Positions 32,924 through 47,082 are shown, counted from the stretch's first letter. The stretch: DNA of 64,000 nt from Gnetum montanum (GCA_015680685.1 MNCI01022611.1:793580-857579); one strand, 5' to 3'. The notes: generated from the letters alone by a model not told the origin. Numbers and translations are program-made.

Positions 32924-33290
32924 CTATTGTAGGATCAGCATGAGTTTGATCTGCATTTTCTCAAGGATGAGTAGTGGATGGGTGTGAGGCTTTTGCTTGG
33001 GGCTTTCATCATCATGTTCATTGGAATCTAAATCATTCAAACAATGAGGTGGTATCCTAGAAATAGTGATGGTAAGAAAGCCATTATGAAGTTCAATGGA
33101 GACATCATCAACATGAGTGTTAGAAGGAAGTGTGAAGGACTTAGTCAATGAAGAAGAGCTCTAGCTAAACCAACCCTTGTGAGATTTTTCTAATCTTATT
33201 TGAACTTCAATTTTCAAAATCTTATCATCCATCACTTCCACATCAACATTTTTTTTATTTGTTCTACCTTGGGAGATTAGCACTGAGAAA
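32924..33290 (-). pseudogene. Small heat shock protein (HSP20 / alpha-crystallin domain) fragment
   Basis: The minus strand reads NVDVEVMDDKILKI, then GWFS, a stop at ~33165, SLTKSFTLPSNTHVDDVSIE and LHNGFLTITISRIPPH. The order VEVEDD-x-L-x-I, F-x-LP-x-N, V-D-x-V, NG-x-LT-x-TI-x-x-xPP is that of the C-terminal half of plant HSP20 chaperones. About 90 residues are present out of a usual ~150. The amphipathic N-terminal arm is missing. It lies inside TE-D but has no counterpart in TE-E, so it is either a captured host fragment or a remnant left by a later insertion. Confidence 0.7.
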
Positions 33291-34906
33291 GTGGTGGGTG
33301 GGGGCTTAAACCTAGTTGAAATTGGTATTATAAATTTCTAAAAGTGTAGTTGTAGTTGAAAACTTTAGTTTTAAGGATGGCTCATAATCAGCCAATTAGC
33401 CACTAGAAAGTTAATTTTCCAAAGCATGATATGGATCATACTCCACCATTTACTTGAATTTAAGTAGGCTTACATGCTCTTGCTCATGTAATGATTTTGT
33501 GGTAGAGTAAATACTACCATGTAATGATTTTGCTATTTGAAGGTTTTGATGATAGAACTAGGGTATAGTGTGGATAGTGCATGGCCAAGGGATCTTAGAG
33601 GCAACAACAAGCCACTGTGGCCAAGGGAGGTGGTAATAGAGGCTACAAAGGATGATGTGGCAACACTACCAGCATATAGTAGAACTGATAGTAGCATAGG
33701 GAGGAGTTGCCCGCATTTTGGGGCTTCATAGTCTTAGGCTAGCATGCGTAGTATGTGTAGCACCCCATAAGCCTATACGATAGGTTGAAGGTAGGACTAT
33801 GCTTGCAGCACTACATGGTGTGCATGAGCGTTTGAGGTGGTGGAAGAGTGAAAGATGATAGAAGAAGTGTAGAATGATGTTGAACTATGGAAAGGTCAAG
33901 CATGTGGTAGGAGGATTTCTACATCATGGGAGAGGTAGTGGTTGTAGTAGGGATGAATTAGATAACATGAGGTTAGGTTGGCCCTTGTGCTAGCAAGAGG
34001 ATGGCACAGAGGATGGTCAAGTGCTGGTAGTAGCATAGGGTAAAGCTACCCCCATTGTGGGAAGGCCTAGGCCATGTGGTAGCCACCAATTATTTTTTTC
34101 TCTCTCTCTTATTGCAACGGCATAATAGACCTTGCTACTATGAATAGCATGGAACCAACTATGGTCCTAGCCCCTAGGGTCTTGATTTCTTTAATAATTT
34201 AATATTATTTTAATGCACATATATTAAGAAACTAAAAACCATAAGTCTGACCAGGATAAAATTTATACCATTCAAATTGTCTTGACAAGTACTATGCATT
34301 GGATATAGCCTTATTGTTAAAAAATGGAGTTGAGTTTTCAAGGTCCAACTAGCTTATTCTACAGAAACAACATTACTAGGTTTATGTATGGGCAACTTGA
34401 CATATTATGAATGGGTTGACTCCCTTAACTTATGAATACCTAGGTCTTGGTATGGTGAATAATGTCAAGTTACAAGGGTTATGCACTTAGGATAATGAGT
34501 TTAACAAAATAAGATCAATTTAGGTCATGGTTACTAACTTTTTGGGAGAAACTTAATAATGATCATATTTATAATATTTAGATGGATAAGAGTTACTTGG
34601 CCCAATGTATTCTTTTCTTATCCACATGTCTTTCAATTGATGAATCTTGATGAGGTATAACTGAATCTTCATCAATCAATGATATCCATGAAATAATTTT
34701 GTTGTTTGGTGGGATCTATGTCTTTTTTAGATGCCTAATCCATTATTCATGAAATCAAACAAATGATATCTTCTTGCTTACATAAATAATCTTGGAAATG
34801 TGATGCAAATGGTGGAAATCCATGATTCTTCCTAGTTCGTGGCTCCATGGTTAATCATTAAGTTGTAGTCATCCCATGGTTTTGAATGGCCCTTGGGTCA
34901 TGGTTT

Positions 34907-34918
34907 GCTCTGATACCA
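34907..34918 (-). other. TE-D primer binding site (tRNA-Met)
   Basis: GCTCTGATACCA on plus is the exact complement of TGGTATCAGAGC. It lies two bases from the LTR edge at 34921. The same site occurs at 50641-50652 in TE-E with one change. Confidence 0.88.
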
Positions 34919-34920
34919 AT

Positions 34921-35495
34921 TGTGACATCCCATTTTTGGATGTCATGGAAAACATCAAATATGTGTTATATTAGAAATTTTTCATAAGAAGACAATATAC
35001 CAAACATCAAATATATGTAACATTCAACATTATGTGTAAAGAAAATAACATAAAAAGTTCGAAAAAAGAAAGAAAAGAATGCTTTGTTGATATGGAATAG
35101 TGTATTTGGATTGTTCTCTAAGATTTTTGCTTTGGGTTTTCTTCCATTAGCATCTATCCCCTTAAAGGCAATCCAACACTGCCACCAGGGTTAGGTCTAC
35201 AACTGGCTAGAAGCTATGGACAGTCCTCTTCATGTCTCACTTTTCTTGGCTCCTATGACTTGCCTATATCAGCTTCATTACTCCATGCTAGCATGACCTC
35301 TAAGCCTAGGTATAAGTGGTTTAGGTTAAATCCCCAAAGGTAACCTCGAGAGACATGTCCATTATTAAAATACATCCTTTTGAGTCTCAATTACAACATG
35401 CCCTTTCAGGTCTTTTTATAGTAATAATAACACTTGTTATGAAGAAGCACCATCTTTGTTATGTACTAGCATCATTTGGCAATGGGGACATTATA
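34921..35495 (-). repeat. TE-D 5' LTR
   Basis: 575 bases starting TGTGACATCCC and ending GGACATTATA. It matches both TE-E LTRs (46494-47067 and 50655-51209) over their whole length. Conserved words are TCAAATATATGTAACATTCA and TTAGCATCTATCCC. Confidence 0.88.
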
Positions 35496-36890
35496 GCCAA
35501 GGAATGAAGATATCAATCTACACTATTGGCATGATATAAATTTGTCATCGAAGGATATAACAACCACAATATAGTTCAATATCTTGTAACTAATCAACAT
35601 GGAAGTACTTGATACAAATTGATTCTCCAAATAATAATATTTTTGTAATTATGGCCAAGCCTTCTTTAGTATAAATAAAGAGGTTTGATATTTAATAGAT
35701 GATTTTTTTGAATCGTAGAGAAACCCACATCATATTGAATACCTTATTAAATTATCCTATTGTAAATTATTAAGGAAGATTGTTAAAACCTTGTGGTAAT
35801 TAACAACAATTGGATCCCCTAAGAGGTTGTAAAGTTGCTACATTGTAAAGACAACAAGGTATGGTCACAAACTAGTTGACATATCCTTTGTAATCTTCTA
35901 ACATTTATGTCAATCTTATGTTATTTCAACTTGGTTAAATCATTTTTTTTACCTTTGAACTTGAGATTAGAAGTTAGGATGAAAACTTTGATTTTCCTTA
36001 TGAGTGATAGTTATAAGTGTGGAATTTCAATTGGATTTGGATCTAATGATTTATTATCTTGACTATCTCTTTAAATTTGAACCATTCATCCATGGGTATG
36101 ACTCAAGGGTTAGTCATAGATGAGGTGATGTCTATATAACAAAGGTAACTCAACACAAAACCTTGCCTTGCTTGTCACTCTTCTATAATAAAAGAAAAGT
36201 AGAAATCATGTCTAGAGTTCATATAAGAATGTTATTGGTACAGTAGAATGTACAAGTAAATATAAAAAGATAACCAATTTGGAGTACATATTAAAACATT
36301 TTTGGTCTAGATATTATGAAAACAAAGATAAATGAACGATAATATGCAAGTACATATAAAAAGATAAATAATCTGGAGTACATATTAGAATTTTTTTGTT
36401 CTAGAAATTATGAAAAAAAAAAGATAAAATAATGAGAATCCACAAGTAAATATAAAAAGATAACTTATAAATGATTGTTCTATAAGAATAGTACTTGGGA
36501 TTTTCTTTCCAACATCCAATGTATATTTCTTTTCTCTTTACCAATGAAAAGAAAAATATTGAATATTTAGATAATTGTGAGATGTGATGATTTAGTAAAG
36601 TAATAATATACTCATATAGGAAATTGATATGTTTTATTAGTTGTTTACATCTGAAACAAATTTTCCATTTTCCTTGATTTTCAGTGAGTAAATGTTTTAA
36701 TTCTTATTGTAGTAGGATTTTCTTTTTACTTTTTAAGAAGTTAATCTCCAAATGTAATCTTCACTAATAAAAAATATTTTCACATGACTTATTCAATGTG
36801 GATTACATTTTAATTAATAAATTTTAAATTCTCTTTTCAAATATGATAAATTAATATGTGAAAGATATTATTAGTCATACTTTTTCATCT
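35496..36890. other. AT-rich spacer with a short ~95-bp repeat
   Basis: No gene or transposon domain was recognised. At 36245-36470 there are about two and a half copies of a ~95-base unit starting CAAGTAAATATAAAAAGATA. The rest is AT-rich with stops in all frames. Confidence 0.5.
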
Positions 36891-36891
36891 A

Positions 36892-38440
36892 ACTAAAGAT
36901 GCATTCTAATTTGTGAGGCAAGTATGTATGGGTGCATGTATCATTTATTCAACAATGGTCTGATTCTCATCAAAATCTAAGACCCTAGTCCTAGAACTAG
37001 GGTTAGCCATATTTTTGTTATCTAACTAAAGATGTATTTTCTTTGGCAAGTCAACTATGTATCAATGCATGTATCATGAATTAAAAATTGATGTAATTCT
37101 CATTAAAATTTGAGACCTTGATCTCAAAACTAAGATTAGTCATTCTTTTTTTATCTCACTAAAGATGTATTCTCATTGGTTGGTCAACTATGTCTAGGTA
37201 CATGTGTCAATCATTTAGCAATGATGTGATTATCATGAGAAGTTAAGATCCTAGTCTTGGAACTAGGATTAATCATTTGTTTATCATGTTACTAAATATG
37301 TGTTCCCATTGGTGAGCCAACTATGTGTGGATGCATGTGTTATCAATTTATTAATGGTGTTATTCTCATCAAAAGTTGGGACCATAGTCCAAAAAATAGG
37401 GTTAATAATTATTTTTTCCCCTCATAAAAAATGTGTTTCCATTGTTTTGTAAACTATGTGTGGATGCATGTGTCATTTATTCAATAATGATGTGATTCTC
37501 ATGAGAAATTGAGATCCTAGTTTTCGTTTGTTATCTCATAAAGGATTTGTTCTCAATGATGAGTCAACTATGGATGGCTGCATGTGTCATTAATTAAAGA
37601 ATGATATAATTCTCATTATAAGTTAACACCCTGGTCCTAGAACTAGGGTTAGTCATTCTTTTATTATCTCACAAAAGGTGTCTTCCCATTGGTTATTTAA
37701 CTACGTGTGAGTACATGTGTCATTAACTCAATAATAGTGTGATTATCATCACAAATTGAGATCATAGTCTTAGAACTAGGGTTAATCATCCTTTTCTCAT
37801 GTCACTAAAGATATATTTTCATTTATAAATGAGCTATGTATGGATGCATATGTCATTGATTCAACAATGGTATGATTCTCATTAGAAGTTGAGACCCTAG
37901 TCTTAGAACTTAGGTAAGTTATCGTTTTATTATCTTACTAAAGATATATTACCATTGATGAGTCAACTATTTATAGATTCATGTGTTATTGATTAAATAA
38001 TGATATGATTCTCATCAAAAGTTTACACTCTAGTCCTAGAGCTATGGTTAGTCATCCTTTTAATATCTCAATGAAGATGTGTTCTCTTTGATGAATTAAC
38101 TATAAGTGAATGCATCTATCATTGATTCAACAATGATGTGATTCTCATCAAAATTTGAATCCCTAGACCCAAAAATAGGGTTATTTATCCTTTTTCCATC
38201 TCACCAAAGATGTGTTCCCTTTGATGAGTCAACTACATACGAATGAATGTGTCATTGTTTTACCATTGATATCATTCTGCTTTTAACTTGAGACATTGGT
38301 CCTAAAACTAGGGTTTGTCATCATTTTATTATCTCATCGAAGATGTGTTTCCACTAATAGGTCAACCATGTGTGGGTACATGTATCATTTAGTCATTGAG
38401 GGTATGATTCTCATTAGAATTTAAGACCCTAGTCAATAAA
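36892..38440. repeat. 132-bp satellite-like tandem array, about 12 units
   Basis: Units start with ACTAAAGATGTGTTCTCATT at about 36892, 37023, 37157, 37291, 37423, 37537, 37670, 37803, 37936, 38068, 38202 and 38335. Each has TCAACTATGTATGGATGCAT, ATGATGTGATTCTCATCA and a near-palindrome CCTAGTCCTAGAACTAGGG, then TTAGTCATCC. Units differ by perhaps a fifth of positions, so the array is old. One unit is shorter (~114). Confidence 0.9.
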
Positions 38441-41400
38441 CATATTAATTTGGTAATGTTGAAGATAATCCTAATATAATTTAAGAGACAAGAATATATA
38501 TCATTTGCAAATTACCAATCAGTTTGAGTTGGTATTCTATTATACCTAATTAAAAAGTATGATTAGTTGAAGTTAGTTTTAAGGTTTTTCATTGTTCATA
38601 TTATTTCGAAATGAATTTTCATTATTCATGATATTTACCATTTAGTTTTCTAAATATTTAAATTTCTTAAATGTTTTGTTATGTTATGTTACTATTTATA
38701 AATAAATGTTCTATGTTCAATGGACTTATAATTTTAGTTTTCCAAATAATTGAAAATTTTGAAACTTCTGTGAAATTTTTCATGTTTTTTAAAACATATT
38801 GTTATTTTCTTGCTTATGTTTCTATTTAAATTTGTGTTTTTTCAACTCTTTGTTAAAATATAATGTTATAAAATTAATTTAAAAGATAAGAATTAAAAAT
38901 AATTATATAATAATTTTATAGATAATTTGATATCTAATACCTCAATAGAAAATCTAACAATTGATCAACCTAACCCTATACCACTTATCCCATCATAGTA
39001 AAGGAAAACACTCCTTTACCTACTACTTTCTCTATTAGATCTACTATGTTCTCTATAAACTAAATTAGCAATAATTTAATCAACAACCTTAATTTATCTT
39101 AATACCATAATGTTTTATTTGAAGTTCAAAGATTTCTTTAAATAAAATTTAAGTTCAATAGCCTAAATGCCTTATTTATTTCCATGTTAATGTAGAGCCT
39201 AGGCATACCAACTCTCAGCCTCACCACTAAGATAAAGGTTGGAAATATCAACTTCCAACATCATTAACAATGTAGGACCTAGGCTTACTAGGTACACCAT
39301 TGATAGAAAGCTTAGACATACAAACTCTTAGCTTCACTACCAATGTAGAGCCTTATTTAAGATTATCATTAACATCACTAGGCTCTTTCTTGTGGTTTGA
39401 TGTTCCCTTCACTACCGTTGACTCCCCTATTTTCTTCATTACTATTAGATGCTACCTTCATTACCATTAACTCTGCTTACTTCTTTGTCACTTCTTTTGG
39501 TTTTCATTCCTTTGATTTCTCCATTTTTGACATGGTATATTCTCTATGACTCTAATTGAAATTATGTATCTCTAGCATAGTTGACATTAGAGTTTTCCAA
39601 CATAGTTAAAATGTATGTACAAAAGAAACCCTAATTCTAAAACATTATTGAAAAGAAATTAGGGATCTTAAGATAAATTATACATAAAATTATATGTTTT
39701 TATTTCTATTTCTAGCTTGACAATATCCAATTTGATTCTCTCATGCAATGTATGTATTAACTAGAGGCTATGTTTTTATGTCTATTACTAACATGACAAT
39801 GTCAACAAGTAATAACTAATTTGTTTCAATATTTTTGCTATTTAACTAATATTCATATTTTATTGCAAGAAAGTTCATCCATGTTTTATCTTTTATAAAT
39901 CCTCCTCAATAACATTCTATTTTTATCCTATGCATACAACCTAAATTCATGTAATGTAATATATTTATTTAAGCCATAAATCCTTTTAACCTAGTTAGTA
40001 AAAAACAACATTACCTTAATGCCAATTGCAAACCAAAATAAGAAAGAAGGTGATAAGCTAGACAATTTATTTTTTAGGATGATCTTTTTTCTATTTTTCT
40101 AGATATAGAAATGATTGAAGAAACTAAAAATAAAATATGAGTGGTGCTAGAAAAGACCACATTTTCTTACAAGTGTAAGATAATGATGGTATGTCTTTAA
40201 CAAGTTTTTCCCATAGTATAATGTTCTATGTGTTATTTTCAAGTAAGAAATATATTGAATCTATTATAATCATCCTTAACTTTAATTTTTCTTTGTAACA
40301 TAAGAGACAAGGTTAGGTTTCTTTTATATCAAATCATAGAAAGCTCAATGTATAGCAAAAAGTAAAATATATAATACATCTTATATTTCTAGGTGATGTT
40401 GATGTTGATGATACTATCCTTATCACATTTTCATTCTTATCATTGTATATATATTCTAAGTATGCTTAGGATAATTAGAACTCTATAATAGCTCATAATA
40501 CTAATATGGCAAAACATATTTTGTTATTTTTAACAAGCACACTATGAGAAATGTTAAGTATAACTATCTTAGAACTTAGATCTTAGTCCCTTTTGTTAAT
40601 ACATATAATATGTTCTACACTTTGTTAATGTCGATGATGAACATTACTATCATTAGCATATAAGTAGCTTACAATCCTCATGATGATATTGAGGATTAGA
40701 AATGACAATTACCATCATCATTCCTAACATGTCCCAAGAACGAACTAGAGGAATAACACTCATGAAGGTAAAAAATTATATTATGTTAGAGCACATGCTA
40801 ATGGAGTTACTATTATTATAAAATTTGATAATAGTTATTATCATGGTGATAATAGTTCTAAAGATCAGTGTTACATTCTACATATTACTACAAGTTACCA
40901 TCCTTGTGAGTTATAGTGCTTCATAGTTAATACTTGTACATCTATTATTATTTATATTAATGTAAATGCATTGATGCTTTAAGTATGTATTATTTTTTAA
41001 TTTAAATATTATTTTCATTAATAAAATATATTTTTTACTTTTTTAAAAATAGGATTACTAGGATTATGACTTATTTTTTTTCACATTTTTATAAGATTTT
41101 TTATGGAAAACTATTGATCTATTATCTTTCATATGTCACTTTTTATGCCTTATTTTCTCTCATCTGAACATATGTAGCAACTATTGATCTCTAAACTTGG
41201 ATATGTTACTTGTTTATATCTTATTCTCTATCATCTAAACATATTAATTAACATATGCCTAGTTTTTGGGCATATAATCTTCCATGTATAATATATGTAT
41301 TTTTTGTCATTCTTTTGTTATCATGTTTTGTAGAATAACAACATTACCACCAATAATATGCTTCCTAATAATCATTAGTACATGTCATTGTGTGAAAATC

Positions 41401-42109
41401 AATTTTGGAAATATTCACAAAATATTAATAAAATTTGAAGTTGTTTGAAACTATCCAAAGTTATTATTCATAGTAATATTATTACTTACTAATTGAAAAA
41501 AACCTAAATTATTTACTATTTTTACCATAGTCATCACATAAATACATTTTCTATATAATTTATATATAGTATCTTGAAAATTAAGGTCTTAAAGAAAGGT
41601 TGCTCAAGAGAGTAACTTCCCAAATTATACAATATTAAATGATATTGGAGTTTCATATATGAAAATTTCCATTGTAGTGAGACAAAATTCAAAGTAATTA
41701 CTATTATTAAGTTATTATTAACATAATTTTGAAAATTAGAGTAATGAAATTAGATTGCTCAATCAAGCAACCTTGAGATCATACCTTCGAAAATGAAAGT
41801 ATATTTTGATGATATAACCTTACCACTTATTAATATTAATTAGGATCAACATATTAAAAATTATGATCTTGAGGAGTGGTTTCTTGGATGAGAAACCTCC
41901 AAAATAGACTAATAAAAATTAACATTAGGGAAAATAATATGAGTTGATTAGGGGAACAACCTAGAAATAATGCCTTCAATAACATTTTTAGAGCATATAG
42001 CTCTTTTAGCTATATAAAATATGCTCAATTGAGCAACCCAACCATTAGCTCTAAATCATTGAAGAATAATGTAGAAACAAGCTCTATTGAGCAACCTATT
42101 CATTTCATT
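38441..42109. other. AT-rich spacer, nothing recognised
   Basis: Strongly AT-rich with no open frame over 60 codons and no transposon motif. Around 39180-39350 phrases such as GTAGAGCCTAGGCATACCAA recur two or three times with decay, so an old small repeat may be present. Confidence 0.45.
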
Positions 42110-43640
42110 GTATTTAGTTGGGAACTAATCTACATATATGTTGTTGTATGGTATGATATACATATATGGGGTTTATAATATTCTTTCTAATCATGTGTTA
42201 TTAATGGGTCTCCCAATTACTAATACATTGATAGGTTTCTCAATCATGAATATTTCTATAGTCTTCCTATGCATCAAATTTCTTTTGAGTCAACTAATCT
42301 ACCTATATTTTACTTAACCATGCATGTTCGAAAATATAGTAGGATATATAGAGTAAGATTTTTAATAGGTTTCCCAATCATGCATGCTCCAAAATATACA
42401 TTTGTTCATATGTTGCATTGGTTCAAACATTTTTATATCATGCTTTATTAATACCTATCTTTATTAGTAATAGATTAATGTATTTCTTGATTGTGCATGT
42501 TCCTAAAGTCTTCCTATGTGCCAAGTTTCTTTTGAGTTAATTCATCTATCTATATGTTTTCATATAGTAGGATATACATAAATGAAAATTTTAATAGGTT
42601 GACTAATTATGCAAGATCCCAAAGATACATCTATTTATATTTTTCATTGGTTCATACATTTCTATATCATGCATTATTGATAGGTACTATAATTATTGAT
42701 ATATTGATAAGTTATCTAATCATGCATGTTACAACATGTTCATAGGACTAATAATAAATACAAGACATGTTATATAGTGTTTCTATATTTTTCCTATGTG
42801 AAAAATTTATTTTTCTTTAACTAATCTACTTGTAGATTATCATATACTATTATACATACAAGTGAAATTTCCAATAGGTTTCCTGATCATGCATGTTTTA
42901 AAGTATACAAATTTTCATATGTTATGTAGATTGATACATTTCTATGTTATCCATTATTTGTATGTATTCCAATTCCTGATAGATTTTTAGGTTGCCTAAT
43001 CATGCATATTACAACATGTTCATTGAAATATTGATAAATACAAGACATGTTAGATAGTGTTCTTGTTGTCTTCCTATTTGGTAAATATATTTTGCATCAA
43101 CTAATTCACTTGTAGGTTATCATATGGTGAGATATACATAAATGATATTTTTAATAGGGTTCCTGATCATGCAAATCTTAAAATATAACTCTATTCATAT
43201 GTTACATTGGTTCAAACATTTATATGTAATTTTTTGTTGATAGGTAATTTGATTGTTGATAGATTAATATGTTGCCTAATTGAACATGTTACAATAGGTT
43301 CATAGGACTACAAATAGTGTTTCTATAGTATTCCTATGTATCAAATTTATACTACATATCATAGAATTCACATAAATTGGATTTCTAATAGGTTTCCCAA
43401 TTGTGTATGTTTCAAAATATACACTTGTTTCTATGTTACATTAATTATTATATTTCTATGTCATGTATTATTGATAGATACCTAATTAGGTTGCCCAAGT
43501 ATGCATGTTTTAAAATATACATATGTTTCTATGTTTAACTAATTTATACATTTCAATGTTGTCTTTTGTTGGAAGATATCTTGATTACTAATAGATTTAT
43601 AGGTTGCCAAACATTGCATGGTACAACATGATTTGTTAAT
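42110..43640. repeat. ~270-bp degenerate tandem array
   Basis: About five units recur with the phrases GTCTTCCTATGTGCCAA (42258, 42512, 42787, 43068, 43327), CATATAGTAGGATATACATA, AATAGGTTTCCCAATCATGC and ATACATTTCTATATCATGC. Spacing is roughly 255-280 bases. Units are strongly diverged and the last are partial. Small open frames in it (e.g. 42269-42451) are not thought to be genes. Confidence 0.75.
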
Positions 43641-46488
43641 AGATAGATTTTTTGTATCACAAACTATGAATATTTTAATAATTAATGGGTTGCTCATACA
43701 ATCATATCTCTAAATAGACTATGAAGAGAGAAGGATGTATATATTCTATGCATATGATATAGATTATTTAAATACAAATATCATAGCTATGTTAACTCAA
43801 ATATTTCAATTTGATGGAATAGGTTGCTCATATAAGAATGTTAGCAAATATCAATGAATAAATATAATATATAGTTTTACCAATTGTTATGTACTTATAC
43901 ACTATCATTAATAGGTATTTTACATCTTGATACATATTTCCTAGAATACATTATATGCATAATGATTTCTTATTTATCTTATAGGATCAAATTGAAAAGA
44001 TTGCTCAGAATGTGAATATGGAAATGAATCCCATTGAGTCATGGTACATGTCTATTATGAAGCCTAAGTAAAAACATAAATTTATTTATATTTTAATTAA
44101 AATGATTGATAATAATTATTATAAGGATTAAGGAATTATGGTTGTTATACATATTCAAGTAGAGAAGTTAATATGTCCAACAAAATAAATACTTCATGGT
44201 GAATGCTTCCTTCTCAAAACTATCAACATGGAATAAAATAAGTTGAATTCTATGATGAGAAAATATAAAATAGATGATATTGACTTAAAATTTAATAAGC
44301 ATGAGGTTTTTACATATGTAAAGATATTTCTACAATAGAGGAGGACTATGAAAATGTCATTGATTGTTCTTTACATAAGAAATCATATGAATCAACCATA
44401 GGATTTATACAATGAGATTCTTTTGATGCATTAGCTTATAACTCTTTTGGTTCATCTTATAATAACCAATTAGGAATCTTTCATTATCACTCCATTTAAA
44501 TGAGTGAGTTTGAGTCATGAAACAAGAGAATAGTTTAAGTTTCAAATAAGAAAATTAAGGTATCCAAGACATAGAGAATATTTTTTCATCTAAATGTTTC
44601 TACAAGAAACCAAATTAAAATTGAATACTATAATAAAACTCCAAAAAAATTTAGAAGTAGAACAATGAGTGTGAAGTACTTTGAGCAACTTATTACCTTA
44701 ATAAGAGAAAGTCTTGTCATTTCTATGCAATTACATGCTAATATCATATAGGATTTCTAGTGGTAAGGCTTTCAAAGTAATAAATGAAATTGGGATTTAT
44801 GGAAAGTATGTTTGGTTTTGGATTTTGGATGGTCAACACTTAATTTAGGTTGCAAAGATTCTTCTTAAAAGAAATGATCTTGAGTAGTTAGTAAAAAATA
44901 TGTATAGAGTTCATTTGGCCAAGCTCCTTAAAGCATAGACTCGAGTTTTCATTGTTACTAAAATTTCTTATTTTCAAAATGAGGTCTATGATCCTTGTTA
45001 TGTGGATATGTTAAGGCATGCTAGAAGTTATCTCTCTTAGAATATCATTTGAAAATTATTAACTATAGAAATCTCAAAAGAGCTAAAGTTGATCTATGAT
45101 AGCCTTAAATGTATATTCAAGTTAGTGGGTTATATTTTTTCCCTAGCATAATATATCCAAATAAAGCTATACATATTTTATAGAAACATTAACTTCTCGT
45201 ATGCTATCTTTCTTAATTATTAACTATTAGTGTGTCAACATTTAAGGGTCTTAAGAATGAAAACAATTTGCATGTTGATGATGCTCTTTTCAAGAAAAGA
45301 AATGAAATATTTACTATGAATAAAAATGTGATTTTATTTGATGAAAAATTTAAGGAAAATAATCTTAAATATTTAAGTGCTAATCTGTTTCATGCTCTTC
45401 AAGGTCTTAGATAACATAAAATTGAAAAATGTGTTGATATGATACTCAGTGGACATATGTGTTTCAAGCATCTCAAGGGAAAAAAAAAACAACAAAAATT
45501 GTTAATTAAGAAGATGATCATACTAATGTAGAAATGTGACCAAATGAAGCATTTACATTTATTAGAATTTACTCTATTTTAATTTTTTATTGACAAGCAT
45601 TTAATTTTTAATTGTTGCATAGATATCAATGTAAACAACATTTATAATATGTGTAGATTTGTAATAATTTAATATGTTTTCAATCACCTCTATCAAAATC
45701 TAGTTAAGTTTCCTAATATATTAATTTATAATAATTTTTATTACTGTAAATATTCAATTGATATTTATATGTTCATGAGTTTTCTTGGAAATGTTGAGTT
45801 TGCTAATGGTGAACTTCAACATAAGCCATTCATTAAGTCAATGTTGCATCAACATCTAAATTCTCTTGATTCTAAGGAAATCATGACTACAATAATATAG
45901 TTGATTGATGGTGTCTTTTGCTATAGGAAAAATCTAAAATTCATAAACCTTACATTACTAAAATACAAGAAGAAATTCTCCTCCTTGGAGAAATTAGTTA
46001 TTTTCTCTATAGGGAAATTTAAAAATATAACTATGATTGACTCTTTTAAAGTTTTTAAGAATTTATTTAACTTTGGTTAAAGAAAGAAATTATGTTATCT
46101 AGAATAGTTATTAATATTGACATTGAAAACTATTATTTATTTAAAAGTTTTATTAATAACTTTAAGAACTGTATCTGCAATCACATTTCCTTCAAATATT
46201 ATAAGACTTACATTACAAAAAGAAAAATAGGTATGTATTACTTTATGTTTTCTTCATAATAATTAGAATAGTAGAATTATTAGAATTATTCAAAGATGAT
46301 GACTAAGACATTAAGGAAAATAATTTAGTTGATGTTGAGCCCATCAAGGACATCCTTCCAGATGTTACTATTCCATAAGAAGTTGACTACAACCTAGGTA
46401 AATCAATTATTTTCTAGAGCTTGCTAATCAATTCCATTCTAAAAAAGGGTAAAACTATTACAAAATGTTTTTTCTTCATCATATCATT
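43641..46488. other. AT-rich region with weakly coding-like stretches, unidentified
   Basis: Plus-strand fragments around 44640-45420 and 45760-46060 have less biased composition and short open frames, e.g. 45232-45414. They might be an old unidentified transposon or gene remnant. I recognise no motif. The sequence resumes after TE-E at 51215. Confidence 0.35.
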
Positions 46489-46493
46489 GTTCT

Positions 46494-47067
46494 TGTGACA
46501 TCTTATTCTTGGATGTTATGGAAAATGTCAAATATATGTTATATTAGACATTATTCATAATAAGATAATATACCAAACAGTCAATATATGTAACATTCAA
46601 CATTAAGTGTAAAGAAAATAATAGGAAAAATGGAGATGGAAAAAGAGAACATTACTTTATTGATGTGGAATAGTATATCTAGATCATGCTCTAAGAGTAT
46701 TCCTTGGGATTTTCTCCTTTTGGCATCTATCACTTAGAGGCAATCCAACACTACCACCATAGTTAGGCCTACAACTGACCAAAATGGATGGCTAGTCCTC
46801 TTCTTATTCTACTTTACTTGGAACCTATTACTCATCTTTATTGGCTATACAACTCCATGCTAATATGACCTCTAATGCCTAAGTATAAATACCTTAGGTC
46901 AAACCCCCAAAGGTCACCTCAAGAAACATGTCCATTATTACAACATGCCCTTTTAGGTCTTAATTACACCTCTCCTTTTGGATCTTATTATGATAATGAT
47001 AACAATTTTTATAAAGAGGCTCCATCTTCATTATGCAACAACACCATTTAGGAATGGGAACATTACA
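46494..47067 (-). repeat. TE-E 3' LTR
   Basis: 574 bases, TGTGACATCTT to GAACATTACA, homologous to 50655-51209 and 34921-35495. Confidence 0.9.
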
Positions 47068-47070
47068 ATA

Positions 47071-47082
47071 TGCCCCCCTTAG
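47071..47082 (-). other. TE-E polypurine tract
   Basis: Plus TGCCCCCCTTAG is CTAAGGGGGGCA on minus, three bases before the LTR start. It fixes the minus orientation. Confidence 0.75.

Larger units (their letters stand above)
30172..35495 (-). mobile_element. TE-D: non-autonomous LTR element, 5' part
   Basis: Its 5' LTR is 34921-35495 and its interior runs down to 30172, where TE-C interrupts it. Interior blocks 30172-31570, 31900-32200 and 34200-34920 correspond in order to 48080-49510, 49545-49760 and 50160-50654 of TE-E. No gag or pol domain is visible in either, so this is a LARD-like non-autonomous family. TE-D has about 1.7 kb more than TE-E around 32.2-34.1 kb, including a small-heat-shock fragment. 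Confidence 0.75.

Noticed and set aside
36892-38440. CRISPR-like array
   Set aside because: The units are contiguous 132-bp tandem copies without distinct spacers, in a plant-type genome.
42269-42745. Two ~60-codon plus-strand ORFs as genes
   Set aside because: They lie within the ~270-bp array and change between units, with no conserved protein.
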